The notes beneath the pieces were generated by a model, which searched no databases, was not told the origin of the DNA, and saw nothing but the letters and a program-made list of their open reading frames with translations. Of a stretch of DNA of 14,763 nucleotides, positions 14,609-14,763 are shown in pieces. This stretch comes from Rhizobium sp. LCM 4573 (GTDB lineage Bacteria > Pseudomonadota > Alphaproteobacteria > Rhizobiales > Rhizobiaceae): contig NZ_MDDW01000001.1 of NCBI RefSeq assembly GCF_001854865.1, forward strand, positions 225,856-240,618. The letters run 5' to 3'. A program made the translations under genes and the position numbers. The first letter of the stretch is position 1, and each line of letters opens with the position of its first letter.

Positions 14609-14763
14609 TCAGGCGCTGGCTTCGCCAGGCTTGAGCTTTTCCATGTCGGACTTGTTCTTCTTTTCGAGAACCGCTTCCGTGATCGAGTTCGGAATGCGCC
14701 GTGGCGTTTCGAACAGGCCGAGCAGCGGCATGATCACCAGGAAGAAGCCGAAATAGTAGAGCG
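14609..14763 (-). CDS. petB: Cytochrome b of the bc1 complex, C-terminal fragment cut by window edge
   Basis: Only the last 50 codons are in the window, read on the minus strand and ending in TGA at 14609-14611. They encode LYYFGFFLVIMPLLGLFETP, then RRIPNSITEAVLEKKNKSDM and the tail EKLKPGEASA. The hydrophobic run is the last membrane helix, and PRRIPNSI is a cytochrome b family signature. The protein carries the two b haems and the quinone sites of the bc1 complex, none of which lie in this fragment. The 28-base gap to petC indicates one operon; petA (Rieske) would be expected further upstream, outside the window. This stretch is easily missed because its start is not present. Confidence 0.93.
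   Translation of the reverse strand, partial: LYYFGFFLVIMPLLGLFETPRRIPNSITEAVLEKKNKSDMEKLKPGEASA

Noticed and set aside
14581..14611. Possible fused cytochrome b/c1 gene (fbcH type)
   Set aside because: The cytochrome b frame ends in TGA at 14609-14611, and petC begins 28 bases later with its own ribosome site and signal peptide.
13543..14634. Plus-strand open frame (363 codons) across apt start, terminator and petC
   Set aside because: It runs through a terminator and opposite cytochrome c1, whose haem motif and signal peptide are clear. The plus-strand translation is meaningless.

Overview
The window reads as a chromosomal segment of an alphaproteobacterium of the Rhizobiaceae type (Rhizobium/Agrobacterium/Ensifer relatives). 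The evidence is high G+C coding sequence, a ClpS2-type adaptor, a TL5-type L25 protein, separate petB and petC genes followed by apt, an MCP with a second HAMP-like segment, and the order prs ... rplY ... pth ... ychF - maoC - maoC. I see no tRNA, rRNA, CRISPR array, insertion sequence, phage gene or attachment site. No gene-free stretch exceeds 300 bases; the longest is the 272-base divergent spacer at 6079-6350.

Layout, left to right. The window opens inside prs (PRPP synthetase). Next come a small predicted lipoprotein with two Kazal-type domains joined by an Arg-Pro-x repeat, closed by a strong terminator, and an orphan methyl-accepting chemotaxis protein. The chemoreceptor converges on a leftward MHYT-GGDEF-EAL c-di-GMP protein, with one symmetrical terminator between them. 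From the divergent spacer, rplY (L25/Ctc) reads rightward to its own terminator. A second, membrane-bound HAMP-PAS-GGDEF-EAL protein follows, then pth (peptidyl-tRNA hydrolase). clpS2 lies on the minus strand and diverges from ychF, which is followed by two overlapping MaoC-type hydratase genes. These converge on minus-strand apt. Upstream of apt, and read in the same direction, are petC (cytochrome c1) and the C-terminal end of petB (cytochrome b), running off the right edge.

How the genes work together. The backbone is housekeeping. prs supplies PRPP, and apt uses it for adenine salvage. rplY, pth and ychF are translation-associated. ClpS2 feeds N-degron substrates to ClpAP. petB and petC encode subunits of the bc1 complex. 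The accessory layer (chemoreceptor, two complete GGDEF-EAL proteins, Kazal lipoprotein) deals with motility, second-messenger signalling and the cell surface. It occupies the junctions of a widely conserved prs-ctc/rplY-pth gene order. I found no clearly new biological system. The points most worth a second look are the four-cysteine tandem Kazal lipoprotein with its 9-nt repeat, the signalling genes interrupting the old translation cluster, the ClpS2 gatekeeper residue, and the overlapping MaoC pair.
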